A stretch of DNA of 64,000 nucleotides. Origin: Micromonospora phaseoli (GTDB lineage: Bacteria; Actinomycetota; Actinomycetes; Mycobacteriales; Micromonosporaceae). Where the stretch lies: positions 586,843 through 650,842 of the forward strand of contig NZ_FNYV01000003.1 in NCBI RefSeq assembly GCF_900109115.1, in the 5' to 3' direction. A model generated the notes under the pieces. The model made no database searches. It was not told the origin of the DNA and saw only the letters and a list, made by a program, of their open reading frames with translations. The position numbers and the translations under genes are program-made. This document shows, piece after piece, positions 62,683 through 64,000 of the stretch (its first letter is position 1; every line of letters begins with the position of its first letter).

Positions 62683-62743
62683 GTTGACCAAGAAGTTCGC
62701 GCCTGGATCCCGCACCCGGTGAGACGCAAACTTCTTGATCAAC
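62683..62743. terminator. Inverted repeat between the methyltransferase and murB genes
   Basis: GTTGACCAAGAAGTT (62683-62697) pairs with AACTTCTTGATCAAC (62729-62743) over 15 bp with one G-U. The loop is 31 bases. It lies between convergent stop codons. The arm sequence resembles the GTTGATCATGAG intergenic motif seen elsewhere in the window. Confidence 0.65.
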
Positions 62744-62756
62744 TCGATCAGCGGGG

Positions 62757-63839
62757 TCAGAGGGTGCAGTTGATTAGGACGGGTTCGGGGTGGAGGGGGA
62801 CGGCGAAGCGGGCCTGGACGGTGTCGCGGATCTCGCGGGCGAGGGTGATCAGGGCCTGGGTGGTGGCGGTGCCGGTGGGATTGGTGAGAGCAAGGGTGTG
62901 CTTGCTGGAGATGGCCACTCCCTCCGGGCCGGGGTAGCCCTTGCCGAAGCCGGCCTTGTCGATCAGCCAGGCCGCGCTGACCTTCACCATGTCGCCGGTA
63001 CCCGGCCACGCCGGTGGTTCACCCAGGTCGGCGGCGCGCTGCCGCAACATCTCGTACGCGGCCCCGTCGAGCACCGGATTGGTGAAGAACGAGCCGACCG
63101 AGCGAGTGTCCGGGTCGGCCGGGTCGAGCACCATGCCCTTCCCGGCGCGCAACCGCAGCACCGTGTTCCGAGCCTGGGCCAGCGGCACCCGGTCACCGAC
63201 TCCGACGTCGAGTGACCGGGCCAGCTCCGCGTAGCGCACCGCGCCGGAGCGCGGCGAGCGGGTCAGCCGGAAGTCCACCGAGAGCACCACCCAGCGCTCG
63301 CTGTACTTGAAGATGCTGGAGCGGTAGGCGAACCCACAGTCCGCGGCGGCGACCCGCCCGACGGTTCCCGCGGCGCGGTCGTAGACCTGCACACCGGTGA
63401 TGGTCTCGGCGACCTCCTGCCCGTACGCCCCGACGTTCTGGATCGGGGTGGCACCGGTCGAGCCGGGAATGCCGGACAGGCACTCCACCCCCGACCAGCC
63501 GTTGCGCACCGTCGCGGCGACCAGGTCGTCCCACGGCTCGCCGGCCTCGACCCGTACCGTCACGGTCTGCTCGTCCTCGGCGATCACCCGCAGGCCGCGC
63601 GAGCGGACGAGGACCACGGTGCCCGGGAAGCCGACATCGCCGATGACCACATTGCTGCCGCCGGCGAGCAGGAGGATCTCGGGGCCCGCCTCGCGTACCC
63701 GGGCGACGATCTCCTCGGCGCTGGCGGCGGTGACGATCCGGCCGGCCGGTCCGCCCAGGCGCAACGTGGTGTATTGCGACAGATAGTCCGTGCTGGCGGG
63801 TTGCGCGGCGGCACTCGGCTGGGCGTAGACGTCGGACAC
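62757..63839 (-). CDS. murB: UDP-N-acetylenolpyruvoylglucosamine reductase
   Basis: 360 residues from GTG 63839; GTG 63848 is an alternative. FAD-binding motifs LRLGGPA, LLLAGGSNVVIGD and GIPGSTGATPIQNVGAYGQEV are clear. The catalytic Ser is in SVGSFFTNPVL and the Glu in the C-terminal region near EPVLI. It reduces the enolpyruvyl group to make UDP-MurNAc for peptidoglycan. TAGGGT seven bases before GTG 63839 suggests a leaderless message. Position near mshA agrees with Rv0482. Confidence 0.95.
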   Translation of the reverse strand: MSDVYAQPSAAAQPASTDYLSQYTTLRLGGPAGRIVTAASAEEIVARVREAGPEILLLAGGSNVVIGDVGFPGTVVLVRSRGLRVIAEDEQTVTVRVEAGEPWDDLVAATVRNGWSGVECLSGIPGSTGATPIQNVGAYGQEVAETITGVQVYDRAAGTVGRVAAADCGFAYRSSIFKYSERWVVLSVDFRLTRSPRSGAVRYAELARSLDVGVGDRVPLAQARNTVLRLRAGKGMVLDPADPDTRSVGSFFTNPVLDGAAYEMLRQRAADLGEPPAWPGTGDMVKVSAAWLIDKAGFGKGYPGPEGVAISSKHTLALTNPTGTATTQALITLAREIRDTVQARFAVPLHPEPVLINCTL

Positions 63840-63909
63840 GCCCTTCACCCTAGGCTGAGGGGTAGCCGTGACACTCACTGGTGGCGCGGTCACCCCCGGG
63901 AGGATGGCG

Positions 63910-64000
63910 ATGAGCAGATTGCACGGCACCAAGGACTTCTGGATCGGGGCGCTCCGGGCGGAGGGCCTGGCGTTCGCCGCCGCAGTTGCCGAGGCACCGC
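63910..64000 (+). CDS. Start of a maleylpyruvate-isomerase-family mycothiol-dependent protein
   Basis: Only about 30 residues are in the window. ATG 63910 follows GGGAGG by six bases; ATG 63904 overlaps the RBS. The N terminus MSRLHGTKDFWIGALRAEG and the following Ala-rich helix match the DinB/MDMPI fold of mycothiol-dependent isomerases and transferases common in actinobacteria. The His ligands and thiol-binding region lie beyond the window, so the call rests on the first helix. Confidence 0.6.
   Translation, partial: MSRLHGTKDFWIGALRAEGLAFAAAVAEAP

Overview
The window is very high-GC DNA with GTG/TTG starts, tightly overlapping genes (ATGA/GTGA junctions) and actinobacterial markers: mycothiol glycosyltransferase MshA, a BldN-type sigma factor with its RsbN-like anti-sigma factor, Rex-controlled hem genes, a 33-residue COX24-like ribosomal protein and a SenX3/RegX3-PhoU phosphate module. 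Gene content and intergenic repeats fit a sporulating actinomycete of the Micromonosporaceae (Micromonospora or a close relative). I see no tRNA or rRNA gene, CRISPR array, insertion sequence or prophage. It reads as ordinary core chromosome with a few accessory segments.

Layout. 1-5 kb: the start of a secreted coiled-coil protein, then a four-gene minus-strand signalling operon (receiver-PP2C phosphatase, CHASE3 histidine kinase, stand-alone receiver, inositol-monophosphatase-type enzyme). 5-14.2 kb: a membrane M28 peptidase, Smr and TPR proteins, a polyphosphate-glucokinase-like ROK protein, an ABC-F ATPase, a BON-like/methyltransferase fusion, a secreted GHL10 hydrolase and a secreted phospholipase A2. 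14.3-20 kb: a cyclase-STAND regulator, an FmdB zinc ribbon, a repeat-rich membrane transglycosylase and a double-GNAT protein. 20-27 kb: the rex-hemA-hemC-hemD-hemB operon with a Rex operator at its promoter, then HAD, glutaredoxin-like and acyl-CoA-synthetase-like genes. 29-31.5 kb: a small coupled ORF, bldN and an rsbN-like gene. 31.5-36 kb: secreted or membrane proteins of unknown role. 36-38.6 kb: PlsC-like acyltransferase, NAD epimerase, COX24-like small protein and HTH protein.

38.8-48.3 kb is more accessory: a MacB-type ABC operon, an MA-type metalloprotease, a TetR/hydrolase pair with a leaderless promoter, proline dehydrogenase, a YgiB/YgiC-like pair and a CGNR zinc-finger protein. 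48.3-64 kb returns to core order: TIM-barrel protein, Ppx/GppA, Rv0495c-like protein, RegX3, SenX3, PhoU, Gpm, two MFS exporters, a histone-H1-like Rho_N protein, a YbjN protein, MshA, an SDR, a methyltransferase, MurB and the start of a mycothiol-dependent isomerase-family protein.

From memory of the M. tuberculosis map, much of 20-27, 36-38.6 and 48-64 kb corresponds to Rv0482-Rv0512 (murB, mshA, gpm1, senX3-regX3, ppx, galE2, hemACDB), with blocks inserted and rearranged. The parts most worth a second look are the small ORF coupled to bldN, the YgiB/YgiC-like pair, the tandem repeat between senX3 and regX3, the dispersed GGGGGCCC repeats, and the pair of secreted proteins that share a start-site motif.
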